This document shows positions 26,947 to 35,156 of a stretch of DNA of 64,000 nt, one piece after another. The notes below the pieces were generated by a model. It made no database searches and had not been told where the DNA came from. It was given only the letters and a program-made list of their open reading frames with translations. The stretch comes from Marinicella rhabdoformis (GTDB lineage Bacteria > Pseudomonadota > Gammaproteobacteria > Xanthomonadales > Marinicellaceae): the NCBI RefSeq assembly GCF_009671245.1, contig NZ_VTFS01000006.1, positions 125,345 through 189,344 on the forward strand, written 5' to 3'. Numbering within the stretch: position 1 is the stretch's first letter; each line of letters begins with the position of its first letter. The position numbers were made by a program, and so were the translations under genes.

Positions 26947-27504
26947 TCAAATTTTAGGCGATTCAGCTTCCGTAGGGTTTTCTAACTCAAAATACTCGGC
27001 CTCAACAAAGTTGAATTGACGGGCTACAAAAATACTTGGGAACGATTGTATCAAGTTGTTGTACATCCGAACGGTGCCATTAAAATACCTTCTGGCCAGT
27101 TGAATATCGTGCTCAATTTGACCCAACTGCTTTTGTAGTTCAAGGTAATTTTGATTACTTTTTAAATCAGGATATGCTTCTACGTGAACAAAAAATCGCC
27201 TCAAATATTGACTCAACTCTTGCTCGTTTTGTTGTTGTTCTTGTTTGCTTTTAGGCGAACCCTTTTGGCGCAAGCTGACAATACGTTCTAAAGTATCTGC
27301 TTCGTGTTGATTGTATTGTTTTACCACGCTGGCTAATTGCGGGATTAAGTCAAACCGCCGCTTCAGTTGCACTTCAATTCCACTCCAAGCATCTTCCATA
27401 TAATTCCTTGATTTGATTAACTGGTTATAACAATTAATCAACCAAGTCAGGGCCAATGAAAAAAAGCCAATTACAATAAATAAAAGAATCACAGTTGTTC
27501 GCAT
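26947..27504 (-). CDS. LemA-family membrane protein
   Basis: 185 residues with an N-terminal membrane helix (VILLFIVIGFFSLALTWLI) and a long helical bundle with the family signature NYMEDAWSGIEVQLKRRFDLIP, split as SRNYMEDAWSGIEVQLKRR and DLIPQLASVVK. LemA is a conserved membrane protein of uncertain role. Family members often sit next to a TPM/HtpX gene; here the neighbour is AsmA. The C-terminus retains the typical FVARQFNFVEAEYFE segment. Confidence 0.9.
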   Translation of the reverse strand: MRTTVILLFIVIGFFSLALTWLINCYNQLIKSRNYMEDAWSGIEVQLKRRFDLIPQLASVVKQYNQHEADTLERIVSLRQKGSPKSKQEQQQNEQELSQYLRRFFVHVEAYPDLKSNQNYLELQKQLGQIEHDIQLARRYFNGTVRMYNNLIQSFPSIFVARQFNFVEAEYFELENPTEAESPKI

Positions 27505-27601
27505 CAGGTATCACATAAGGTCGTTCAGTTCTATTGTACATCCTTCTGAAGTCTTGTTGATCCCTTGTGTTAAAATCTATCAAGGTTAATCGAGTAAATT
27601 T

Positions 27602-29149
27602 ATGAAATATTTAATAAATGTGACTTTGCTTACACTGGTGTTTGTGACTGTAAACGCCAAAGCCTTCACTTGGCCTACTGATACTCCAGAATCTCAATCT
27701 ATTGACTCAGAGGGTATCACTGAAGCTGCTCAACTGATCCAAACAGGTGATTATGGCAACATCAGATCATTGTTGGTGATTCGTAATGGTATATTGGTGC
27801 ACGAACAATATTTTGGCAACCAAGGTGAAAAGCGCCCTGTGTACTCAGTCACTAAAAGTGTGGGCTCCACATTACTAGGAATAGCACAACTAAACGGCGC
27901 CACTTTGAATATCAACAAGCCAATGTTTGACTACATGCCACAATACCAAAACCTACCCGGTGCCATGAACCGAAGAAACATCACCGTACATGCCTTATTG
28001 TCTCAACGTCATGGATTGGACTGGGATGAATGGAGCACACCATACGGGACCAATGAAAATCCTATTACTTATATGCTATCAACAGATGATTGGTATCAAA
28101 CGGTCTTAACATGGCCACTCGAAACTGCACCCAATCAAAAATTCACCTACAGTACGGGTGCATCTTCTTTAATGAGCATTATTCTTAACAACATCAGCGG
28201 TCAAGCACCACATGAATTTGCTAAACAATTTTTATTTAATCCTTTAGGCATAGAAGACACACATTGGGAATTACTCAATGGTGGCAGTCAACAAGGCCAA
28301 GGCATTTATATATTTCCAAATGGACTAGAGCCATTAGGCTTTGGTCTTTGGCTGAAGCCTATAGACATGGCAAAAATTGGTGAATTGTTCCGCTTGGGTG
28401 GTGTATGGGAAGGACAAAGGCTTTTAACACAAGAATGGATTAATCAATCAATCACCACTTACAGCAACGGTAACACCGACCCGGATACTTTTTCTACATC
28501 AGAAAGCGGCTACGGTTACCAATGGTGGGTGACTGAATTTATCGACAAAACCGGGCGAAAACACCACAGTTACTACGCAAACGGATATGGCCGTCAGTAC
28601 ATTTTTGTCTTTCCAGAAAGTGACACCATCATCGTGTCAACAGCTGACGACTACAACAGAGATGGTCCAGGTATGGGCACTTTATTGCGACAACAGATAC
28701 TGCCTGCAATCATCACAGCAAATGATTTTGTTGATATCAGTAATGACTTAAATGGCTCTTGGTACGATCCTGAAATGGCTGGGCAAGGCATCAACATAGA
28801 AATCATCAATGGTGGTCAAAACCTTTGGGGGTTTTGGTACACCTTCAATGAATCAGGAACGGAACAACAGTGGTTCACCATGCAAGGCCAAGTTCAAGGT
28901 GATACCGCCACTTTTGACATCATCAGCACAGAAGGTGGACTTTTCCTCAATAATCAATCGCCCACCATTTCAAAATGGGGAACTGGGACAGTTCAATTCA
29001 AAGACTGCTTTTCTGGCAAGTTCACTTTTGAATCCAATGGCGCAGAACTATCTGGTGAAATTCCCTTGACACGCCTCACAGCCGCTGGTGCCTGCGACCC
29101 CAACAATAAGGAAAGCCAAGAAAATCAAAAGCACTCACGTATAAAATGA
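27602..29149 (+). CDS. Secreted serine hydrolase (class C beta-lactamase fold) with C-terminal WYDPE module
   Basis: A 515-residue exported protein with a signal peptide (MKYLINVTLLTLVFVTVNAKA). The hydrolase domain has the SxxK motif SVTK with Ser82 and Lys85, a tyrosine motif (YSTG), and a C-terminal strand motif near YYANGYGRQY in place of the usual HxG/KTG. Its nearest relatives are esterases and peptidases of the beta-lactamase superfamily rather than resistance enzymes. From about residue 380 it has a separate module (GSWYDPEMAGQGINIE; LWGFWYTFNESG) shared with the large secreted protein at 7239. A terminator follows 8 bp after the stop. Confidence 0.9.
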   Translation: MKYLINVTLLTLVFVTVNAKAFTWPTDTPESQSIDSEGITEAAQLIQTGDYGNIRSLLVIRNGILVHEQYFGNQGEKRPVYSVTKSVGSTLLGIAQLNGATLNINKPMFDYMPQYQNLPGAMNRRNITVHALLSQRHGLDWDEWSTPYGTNENPITYMLSTDDWYQTVLTWPLETAPNQKFTYSTGASSLMSIILNNISGQAPHEFAKQFLFNPLGIEDTHWELLNGGSQQGQGIYIFPNGLEPLGFGLWLKPIDMAKIGELFRLGGVWEGQRLLTQEWINQSITTYSNGNTDPDTFSTSESGYGYQWWVTEFIDKTGRKHHSYYANGYGRQYIFVFPESDTIIVSTADDYNRDGPGMGTLLRQQILPAIITANDFVDISNDLNGSWYDPEMAGQGINIEIINGGQNLWGFWYTFNESGTEQQWFTMQGQVQGDTATFDIISTEGGLFLNNQSPTISKWGTGTVQFKDCFSGKFTFESNGAELSGEIPLTRLTAAGACDPNNKESQENQKHSRIK

Positions 29150-29156
29150 CAGGCAC

Positions 29157-29184
29157 AAAAAAGGCGCTTACTAGAGCGCCTTTT
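29157..29184. terminator. Bidirectional terminator between the serine hydrolase and AbgT genes
   Basis: AAAAGGCGCT and AGCGCCTTTT form a ten-base-pair stem with a loop of about six bases, flanked by A and T runs. The genes are convergent. Confidence 0.85.
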
Positions 29185-29202
29185 CAGCTATATTCAATGC
29201 AT

Positions 29203-30750
29203 TCAACCCGCAGGAAAAACATAACTGGCTTGTAAACCCAAAGGAATACCAAAAGACCAATAAGCCAACATAAACAAAGTCCAGCCCAACAGGAAGGTGA
29301 TTGAGAATGGCAACATCAAAGCAATCAAAGTACCAATACCCGTGTCTTTCACATACTTCTGACAGTAAACCACCACCAAAGGAAAATAAGGCATCAAAGG
29401 TGTGATGATGTTAGAACTTGAATCACCCACACGGTAAGCCGCTTGAGTCAAATCAGGCGAAATACCTAACTGCATCAACATCGGCACAAAAATCGGTGCC
29501 AACAAGGCCCACTTACCCGATGCCGAACCGACAAACAGATTAACAACAGCCGTTAAGAAAATGATACCGACAATGGTCACTGCACTGGGTAAAGCCAATG
29601 ACTTCAGCACTTCAGCGCCTTCAATGGCCATCAACGCGCCTAAGTTTGATTGACCAAAAGCCGAAACAAACAAAGCACAGAAAAACACCATCACCAAATA
29701 ATAAGACATGCCATTCATCGCTTTGGTCATGGCATCAATCATGTCTTTAGTCTGCTTAAAAGTGCCCGCCATAAAACCGTACACCGCACCGGGAATCCAG
29801 AACAGCAAGAAAATCAAAGGCACAATCATTTGCATCAATGGCGCTTTGAACTCAGTTAACTTACCTTCATGGCGCAATGGAGAATCTGCTGGCATCGCTG
29901 ACCAGACCAATAAAGCAATACCCATCAACATAACGGTGGTTGCCACATAGAATGATTTCTTTTCTTTCGATGATATTTCATCAAATGATGGCAAGTCATC
30001 GGTGTCACCATCGACTTTGGTGGCTTGTAAACGTGGCTCAATGATGCGATCGGTGATAAACCAACCCACCAAAACAATGAAAATACTCGAAATACCCGTG
30101 AAGTAAATGTTATTCAACGGATTGACCACCATTTCAGGCTGAATGATTTGTGCCGCACTTTGGGTGAAACTTTGTAACAAAGGATCAATCCCTGACGGAA
30201 TAAAGTTAGCCGAGAATCCACCACTGACACCGGCAAAAGCTGCCGCAATACCCGCCAATGGGTGCCTGCCCATGGAGTAATAAATCACACCCGCCAGCGG
30301 AATCACCAACACATAACCGGCATCCGTGGCCGTATGAGAAACAATCGCCACCAAAATAATCACTGGCGTTAACAAGGCTTTGGGCGTGCGCTTCAACATC
30401 AGCTTAATTGCCGTGTTGATATACCCAGAATGTTCTGCCACACCGACACCCAGCATCGCCACCAAAACCACACCAAGCGGTGCAAAACCCGTAAACGTTT
30501 TGACCATGGTCGTTAAAAAGTTGGCAATCGCATCGCCAGTCAATAAATTGTTGATGATGATGGCCTCACCAGTGCGAGGATCGATGGCACTGAAATCAAC
30601 GCCAGATAACAACCACGACATCACCCAAATGGTCAGTAAGGCAAATAAAAAGATAATCGCAGGATCAGGAAGCTTGTTCCCCACCCGCTCAATAAAGTTC
30701 AAAAATCGCGTCACCGCAGTGACTTTAACCTCAGTTTTTGTTTCCGACAT
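29203..30750 (-). CDS. AbgT-family transporter
   Basis: A 515-residue inner-membrane protein with about ten to twelve hydrophobic segments. AbgT landmarks are FLNFIERVGNKLPDPAIIF at the start, GFAPLGVVLVAMLGVGVAEHSG, SHTATDAGYVLVIPLAG, GGFSANFIPSGIDPLL and SASGKWALLAPIFVPM. The family imports p-aminobenzoyl-glutamate (AbgT) or exports sulfonamide-type compounds (MtrF), so either folate-precursor uptake or efflux is possible. No amidohydrolase abgA/abgB pair is adjacent. The promoter should lie in 30751-30942. Confidence 0.93.
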   Translation of the reverse strand: MSETKTEVKVTAVTRFLNFIERVGNKLPDPAIIFLFALLTIWVMSWLLSGVDFSAIDPRTGEAIIINNLLTGDAIANFLTTMVKTFTGFAPLGVVLVAMLGVGVAEHSGYINTAIKLMLKRTPKALLTPVIILVAIVSHTATDAGYVLVIPLAGVIYYSMGRHPLAGIAAAFAGVSGGFSANFIPSGIDPLLQSFTQSAAQIIQPEMVVNPLNNIYFTGISSIFIVLVGWFITDRIIEPRLQATKVDGDTDDLPSFDEISSKEKKSFYVATTVMLMGIALLVWSAMPADSPLRHEGKLTEFKAPLMQMIVPLIFLLFWIPGAVYGFMAGTFKQTKDMIDAMTKAMNGMSYYLVMVFFCALFVSAFGQSNLGALMAIEGAEVLKSLALPSAVTIVGIIFLTAVVNLFVGSASGKWALLAPIFVPMLMQLGISPDLTQAAYRVGDSSSNIITPLMPYFPLVVVYCQKYVKDTGIGTLIALMLPFSITFLLGWTLFMLAYWSFGIPLGLQASYVFPAG

Positions 30751-30825
30751 AAATCCTCCAAATTGTTACCAAAGGTTATATACAATTCAGCGGTTTGATT
30801 CAAGTGAAATATTTTTGTGATTTGA

Positions 30826-30857
30826 GCTGCCGGGAAAGGCCTTATATGCCCGGCAGC
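30826..30857. repeat. Perfect nine-base-pair inverted repeat upstream of the AbgT gene
   Basis: GCTGCCGGG at 30826-30834 and CCCGGCAGC at 30849-30857, with a 14-base loop. No T run follows on either strand, so it is not a standard intrinsic terminator. It sits between the end of the desaturase gene and the start of the AbgT gene, 76 bases before the latter on the minus strand. It could be an operator or an RNA hairpin in the AbgT leader. Confidence 0.7.
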
Positions 30858-30942
30858 ATGATCTGTCCTTTAATTCACCTGTCAAACTATGGCAGGTTAA
30901 GCTTTATCAGTTACACTCCTAATTATGTCTATTGAGTTTTAC

Positions 30943-32106
30943 CTAAGCTTGTTGATCAATTTTAATCTGCTTGTTGGTTTTATCAGGCCAAGAATAGGTC
31001 CAAATTCGTTTCAACACCGAGCCATATTGCTTTGAAAAGCCGCCAGAATTGTAAGGAATGCCATGTTTTGCGGCAATTGCTTCAACCTTCGGTGCCATAG
31101 CGTAATAACGATGTGCTGGAATATCTGGAAATAAATGGTGCTCAATTTGACAGCTTAAGTGACCCGTTAAAATATGAAACCAGCGTGCGCCGGTTAAGTT
31201 CGAAGAACCCAGCATTTGGCGGTAATACCACTGGCCTTTGGTTTCGCCTTCACAGTCAGCTTCACTGAAAGTTTCAACATTTTCAGTGAAATGGCCACAA
31301 AAGATTATCGTTGCTGTCCATAAATTGCGCAGCAGATTGGCACCGATATTGGCAGCCAAAATATAGAAAAACATCGGTCCTGCTAACAAGGGAAAGAACA
31401 GGTAGTCTTTGAACATTTGGCGACCTGCTTTACTGAAAAACATGCGCTTTAATTCACCATCAGATAATGAACTGGTGCGGTTGGCTTTCTTTTTGCCTTT
31501 GAACACGCGTTCCGCAGCCAGTTCGTGGTAAGCCACGCCCCATTCGAATAACAGGCTTAAATTGATGTATGTAATGAACTGCCAGCGGTTTTTGGGGCGC
31601 CAAGGTAAATCGTCACTCATGCGCAACAGCCCATAACCGAAGTCACGGTCCTTACCTACAATGTTAGTGTAGGTGTGGTGCTCGTAGTTGTGAATGCGTT
31701 TCCAAGAGCCCGAATCGCTGGCGATGTCCCATTCATAACTGCGTGAGTTGATGCTAGGGTCATTCATCCAATCATATTGACCGTGCATGACATTGTGGCC
31801 AATTTCCATGTTGTCCAATATTTTAGCCAATGCCAACAACAGCATACCGGGCAATAAAAACCACAGATTAAAGAAGCACAGCATCAAAGTCACACGACCG
31901 CCAATCTCGGCCAACCTTTGAATCTTGATGATGCGGCGAATGTAATTCGCATCAGTGCTTCCAAGGTCAGCTTTGACACTTTTTCTCAATTGATCAAAGT
32001 CAGCTTCAAGCTGGTCGAAATTTATTTTTTCTTTTGATTTCATATTGCCCTTCATATCTGACTTCATTATTGATTCCATTTTTTCTTTCACCTTTGATTC
32101 TGGCAT
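30943..32106 (-). CDS. Membrane fatty acid (acyl-lipid or acyl-CoA) desaturase
   Basis: 387 residues from the ATG at 32106, which follows the ferredoxin stop by two bases. The di-iron histidine boxes are H104-x3-H108 (HNVMH), H139-x3-HH (HNYEHH) and H323-H324 in QIEHHLFPD, with two paired hydrophobic regions between them. The QIEHH type belongs to the group that includes DesA3-like and front-end/omega desaturases, where a ferredoxin and a flavin reductase supply electrons. The N-terminal 40 residues are Lys/Met/Glu-rich and not conserved. It differs from the desaturase at 40822. The two-gene unit with the ferredoxin implies direct electron supply. Confidence 0.9.
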   Translation of the reverse strand: MPESKVKEKMESIMKSDMKGNMKSKEKINFDQLEADFDQLRKSVKADLGSTDANYIRRIIKIQRLAEIGGRVTLMLCFFNLWFLLPGMLLLALAKILDNMEIGHNVMHGQYDWMNDPSINSRSYEWDIASDSGSWKRIHNYEHHTYTNIVGKDRDFGYGLLRMSDDLPWRPKNRWQFITYINLSLLFEWGVAYHELAAERVFKGKKKANRTSSLSDGELKRMFFSKAGRQMFKDYLFFPLLAGPMFFYILAANIGANLLRNLWTATIIFCGHFTENVETFSEADCEGETKGQWYYRQMLGSSNLTGARWFHILTGHLSCQIEHHLFPDIPAHRYYAMAPKVEAIAAKHGIPYNSGGFSKQYGSVLKRIWTYSWPDKTNKQIKIDQQA

Positions 32107-32108
32107 CC

Positions 32109-32411
32109 TTATAGCTCCAATGTCACATCGCCGACCGCCACAGAAATACACAGCTGAATGTCCTCCGCTCCGGTGTCCGAATAGCTTTCAGTTAATGTGT
32201 TGTAAACCATGCCCTGTTGTTTGCGGCACACACACTGCTGGCAAACCCCCATGCGGCAACCACTGACGGGGTTGGTGTCACTTTCTTCCGCCAATTCCAA
32301 CAAGGTTTTTTGTTCTGTTGCGGCGGTATTAACTTGTGATTTCGAACGTGTAAAAGTGGCTTGACCGTCTTGTTGACGACTGAGGTTAACAAGGAAAACA
32401 AACAAGGACAT
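32109..32411 (-). CDS. Stand-alone [2Fe-2S] ferredoxin domain
   Basis: About 100 residues. The iron-sulfur ligands are in GCRMGVCQQCVC (C-x4-C-x2-C) and the fourth is in IQLCISVAVGDV. The sequence looks like the C-terminal ferredoxin part of the long flavin reductases that serve acyl desaturases: it opens with a QATFTRS strand and KTLLELAEES, as those domains do, but no FAD or NAD domain precedes it. A stop codon lies six codons upstream of the furthest in-frame start (GTG 32426), so it is not an open continuation. The start is uncertain (32411, 32420 or 32426). It probably passes electrons to the desaturase that begins two bases after its stop. Confidence 0.85.
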   Translation of the reverse strand: MSLFVFLVNLSRQQDGQATFTRSKSQVNTAATEQKTLLELAEESDTNPVSGCRMGVCQQCVCRKQQGMVYNTLTESYSDTGAEDIQLCISVAVGDVTLEL

Positions 32412-32518
32412 GCACCTCATTAACACATTGTAATCAATATCCTACAAGCGGTGTCCAGATTATGAGCGGAAATTTTTAATTCAAAGCCTGAAAATGATGT
32501 TTTTATTGGAGAAATGTC

Positions 32519-33454
32519 ATGACTGTTGCCAGAGAACAACAAATTTGCCTTGAAGAAACAAGGTTTTACCATGTCGTATCTAGGTGTGTCCGAAGGGCAT
32601 TCCTATGCGGTGAAGATGTCGTCACAGGCAAGTGCTTCGAACACCGCCGGGGGTGGTTAATTGATCGCATCAAATTCATCACTTCTGTATTCGACATTGA
32701 TGTCTGTTCTTATGCCATTATGAGCAATCATTTCCATATAGTTTTAAAGGTTGGCGATACCGCTGAATGGCCGGCCAATCGTGTGTTAATGGCATGGCAA
32801 AGTTTGTATTCGTTACCAGTGTTATGTGACAGGTTTCTTAAAGGCAAAATTGAAACAGAAGCTGAGCTTCGCAGAGTCAAAGAATATGTGGCTGAATATC
32901 GTTCAAGATTGATGTCGCTATCTTGGTATATGAAAGCTATAAACGAGTATGTCGCACGAATGGCTAATGAAGAAGATAATTGTACAGGACACTTCTGGGA
33001 GTCAAGGTTCAAGAGTCAAGCATTGTTGGACGAACGTGCTTTACTCACATGTATGGCTTACGTTGACCTCAATCCCATCAGAGCTGGCATGGCCAAGGCA
33101 CTGAATGATTCTGAGTTCACTTCTATTCAAGAGCGAATTGAAAAGAAAAGTACATGGCTGTCATCATTTGGCAAAGACGATAATGACCTACCCTATTACC
33201 TTTCCAGCTACATCGACCTGGTCGATGAATCTGGGCGGTGTGTACGTGACGATAAAAGGTGCTTTATAGCCAAAGATTCTGCCAGAACCATTGATCAGCT
33301 GGGCATCAGTTCAGACACATGGTTAAACGAGCTAAAAGGCTTCAAATCTATTGAATTCTCAGCTGTTGGAACTGCCCAGCAGCTCAAGGAATATTCAGCT
33401 AAAACAAACTCCAAATGGAAGCTGGGTTTTAGATTAAAACCCGCTCTAGAATAG
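32519..33454 (+). CDS. REP-associated tyrosine transposase (Y1/HUH family)
   Basis: A 311-residue protein of the IS200-like Y1 transposase superfamily, RAYT branch. The HUH metal motif is His71-Phe-His73 in MSNHFHIVL. The likely nucleophile is Tyr144 in INEYVARM, followed by the family phrase GHFWESRFKSQALLDERALL and YVDLNPIRAGMA. It begins VSRCVRRAFLCGED, usual for the large gammaproteobacterial subgroup. RAYTs nick single-stranded DNA at REP hairpins and are mostly vertically kept rather than freely mobile. GGAG precedes the ATG. Several small hairpins and a 42-bp direct repeat lie at and after its 3' end, possible substrates. It appears intact. Confidence 0.93.
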   Translation: MTVAREQQICLEETRFYHVVSRCVRRAFLCGEDVVTGKCFEHRRGWLIDRIKFITSVFDIDVCSYAIMSNHFHIVLKVGDTAEWPANRVLMAWQSLYSLPVLCDRFLKGKIETEAELRRVKEYVAEYRSRLMSLSWYMKAINEYVARMANEEDNCTGHFWESRFKSQALLDERALLTCMAYVDLNPIRAGMAKALNDSEFTSIQERIEKKSTWLSSFGKDDNDLPYYLSSYIDLVDESGRCVRDDKRCFIAKDSARTIDQLGISSDTWLNELKGFKSIEFSAVGTAQQLKEYSAKTNSKWKLGFRLKPALE

Positions 33455-33595
33455 AAATATTCTAACAACTTGAAGTCCTCTATTCACTATTGTGAATCAC
33501 TCCCGCTCGGCCAGAATCAGGCTAAAGTACCAAAAAACCAACTTCTACCACTCAACATAGCATCATTCTTTAAATTTTGGTCGAATGATCAAAAT
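33424..33595. repeat. Cluster of four small hairpins at the 3' end of the RAYT gene
   Basis: GGGTTTT/AAAACCC at 33424-33442 (inside the last codons), AGAATA/TATTCT at 33448-33463 (across the stop), ATTCAC/GTGAAT at 33482-33497 and ATTTTGGTC/GATCAAAAT at 33574-33595 (one G-T pair). They are AT-rich and differ in sequence, so they are not copies of one REP. The 361-bp gap from 33455 to 33815 otherwise holds only the 42-bp repeat and no gene that I can see. Confidence 0.6.
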
Positions 33596-33632
33596 ACCAG
33601 TCAAATTCCGATCAAAAATAGAGGCTGAAATA

Positions 33633-33716
33633 TAACTTTTAACCTTCTATTCGACGCCTGTCCTGTATTGACCTTAACTTTTAATCTTCTATTCGACGCC
33701 TGTCCTGTATTGACCT
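33633..33716. repeat. 42-bp direct repeat, two copies
   Basis: Two adjacent copies start at 33633 and 33675 with TAACTTTTAA and share CTTCTATTCGACGCCTGTCC and GTATTGACCT. I see one base difference (AACC versus AATC). They are downstream of the RAYT gene and upstream (in sense) of nothing recognisable. Confidence 0.9.
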
Positions 33717-33815
33717 TCCTACAAGGACAAATACTTTCGAAAAGGTGGCTGTAAATTTTAAAACTGAAAGTTTGGAGTAAAATTGAATTTAGCGCACTAA
33801 ACCTTTAATAACATT

Positions 33816-34256
33816 TCATTCAACTAAATCATCAAGGTTCTTGTTGTATTTTCTCTTTTTCTTAGTTGCTTCTGCATTAAATAATCGCTGAATTTGATTA
33901 ATTACATACTCAAACCCATACTTTTTCCAATGGTAGATTAAATTAAAAGACAATATGACAACGAAAATATTGATTGCCAGCGCCAATACAACAGCTGTTG
34001 GAAGCTGATCTGGTAATGTTGTTACAACCACAATGGCATAACAAATACCCAAGACGGGCATAGTTAACATTAATGCTTTTAGTATTTTTAATTTACTGCT
34101 GGGTAATGTATCAGTATTAAAAAAAAGTATGTAAAAACTTATAGAAACGACATTGATCAGATAAAAAAAGCCCACTACTGAATTAATTTTAAACGGGTAA
34201 ACGACGCTTATTAGCATCGCCAGTCCTAAAAATATATACTTATAAACCTGAAGCAC
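33816..34256 (-). CDS. Small membrane protein of unknown function
   Basis: About 146 residues from a GTG at 34256, one base after the stop of the HMG-CoA lyase gene, so co-translation is likely; the weak start leaves the N-terminus open. It has four hydrophobic segments (YIFLGLAMLISVVYPF; VVGFFYLINVVSISFYILFF; ALMLTMPVLGICYAIVVV; AVVLALAINIFVVILSFNLIY) and a basic C-terminal tail (TKKKRKYNKN). I recognise no family. The base composition is noticeably AT-rich compared with the lyase gene. Its position last in a leucine-catabolism unit does not by itself give a role. Confidence 0.65.
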   Translation of the reverse strand: MLQVYKYIFLGLAMLISVVYPFKINSVVGFFYLINVVSISFYILFFNTDTLPSSKLKILKALMLTMPVLGICYAIVVVTTLPDQLPTAVVLALAINIFVVILSFNLIYHWKKYGFEYVINQIQRLFNAEATKKKRKYNKNLDDLVE

Positions 34257-34257
34257 C

Positions 34258-35154
34258 TTAACCCCAAGCCTTATTAACCTGGCTGTTTGGTTCTCGACCT
34301 AAAGCTTTGGATATGTCACGGCCAGTAGCAACCAATTTATCCATGTCTATGCCGGTTTCTATGCCCATGCCATGCAGCATGTAGACGACATTTTCGGTGC
34401 TGACATTACCTGTGGCGCCTTTGGCATAAGGACAGCCACCCAAACCCGCTACTGATGAATCAATGATGGCTGCGCCCAAGGGCAAGCAAGCCAATATATT
34501 GGCCAAAGCTTGGCCTCTTGTATCATGAAAATGCAAGGCCAATTGAGACACGTCGACTTGTTCGGCGCACAATCTGAACATGTCAGCGGCTGCGGTTGGC
34601 GTACCAATACCAATGGTGTCACCCAATGAGACTTCGAAACAGCCCATGTCTACCAGCTTTTTGGCCACATCTGCTACAACTTGCGGATCGATGTCACCCT
34701 CATAAGGACAGCCCAAGACGCAAGACACATAGCCTCTGACTTTGATGCCGGCTTCTTTTGCAGCGCTCATGATGGGGGCAAAGCGTTCAAAGGATTCTGC
34801 GATTGAGCAGTTGATGTTTTTTTGGTTGAAGCTTTCTGAAGCTGCTGTAAATACAGCCACTTCTTTGATGCCCGCTGCCAATGCTTTTTCGAAGCCTTTC
34901 ATGTTCGGCGTCAGTGCTGCGTAGGTAACACTGTCATCACTGACTAAGCCTGCACAAACTTCAGATGAATCGGCCAATTGTGGCACCCACTTGGGGCTGA
35001 CAAAACCTGTGACTTCGATGTTTTTAACACCCGCGTCACGCAGGCCATTGATCAATGCCAGTTTGGTTTCAACCGAAATGATTTGTTTTTCGTTTTGTAA
35101 ACCGTCTCGTGGAGAGACTTCAACGATTTTTACGGCTTTGGGCATCAGACTCAT
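34258..35154 (-). CDS. Hydroxymethylglutaryl-CoA lyase
   Basis: Cleaves HMG-CoA to acetyl-CoA and acetoacetate, the last step of leucine breakdown. It has 298 residues in a TIM-barrel. The sequence opens VKIVEVSPRDGLQNEKQ with the metal and substrate residues of the family, and continues with GCPYEGD, LHFHDTRGQALANI (metal-binding His-x-His) and the Cys loop GLGGCPYAKGATGN. The gene starts two bases after the carboxylase subunit gene on the same strand. Equivalent to liuE/mvaB in Pseudomonas. Confidence 0.95.
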   Translation of the reverse strand: MSLMPKAVKIVEVSPRDGLQNEKQIISVETKLALINGLRDAGVKNIEVTGFVSPKWVPQLADSSEVCAGLVSDDSVTYAALTPNMKGFEKALAAGIKEVAVFTAASESFNQKNINCSIAESFERFAPIMSAAKEAGIKVRGYVSCVLGCPYEGDIDPQVVADVAKKLVDMGCFEVSLGDTIGIGTPTAAADMFRLCAEQVDVSQLALHFHDTRGQALANILACLPLGAAIIDSSVAGLGGCPYAKGATGNVSTENVVYMLHGMGIETGIDMDKLVATGRDISKALGREPNSQVNKAWG

Positions 35155-35156
35155 GT

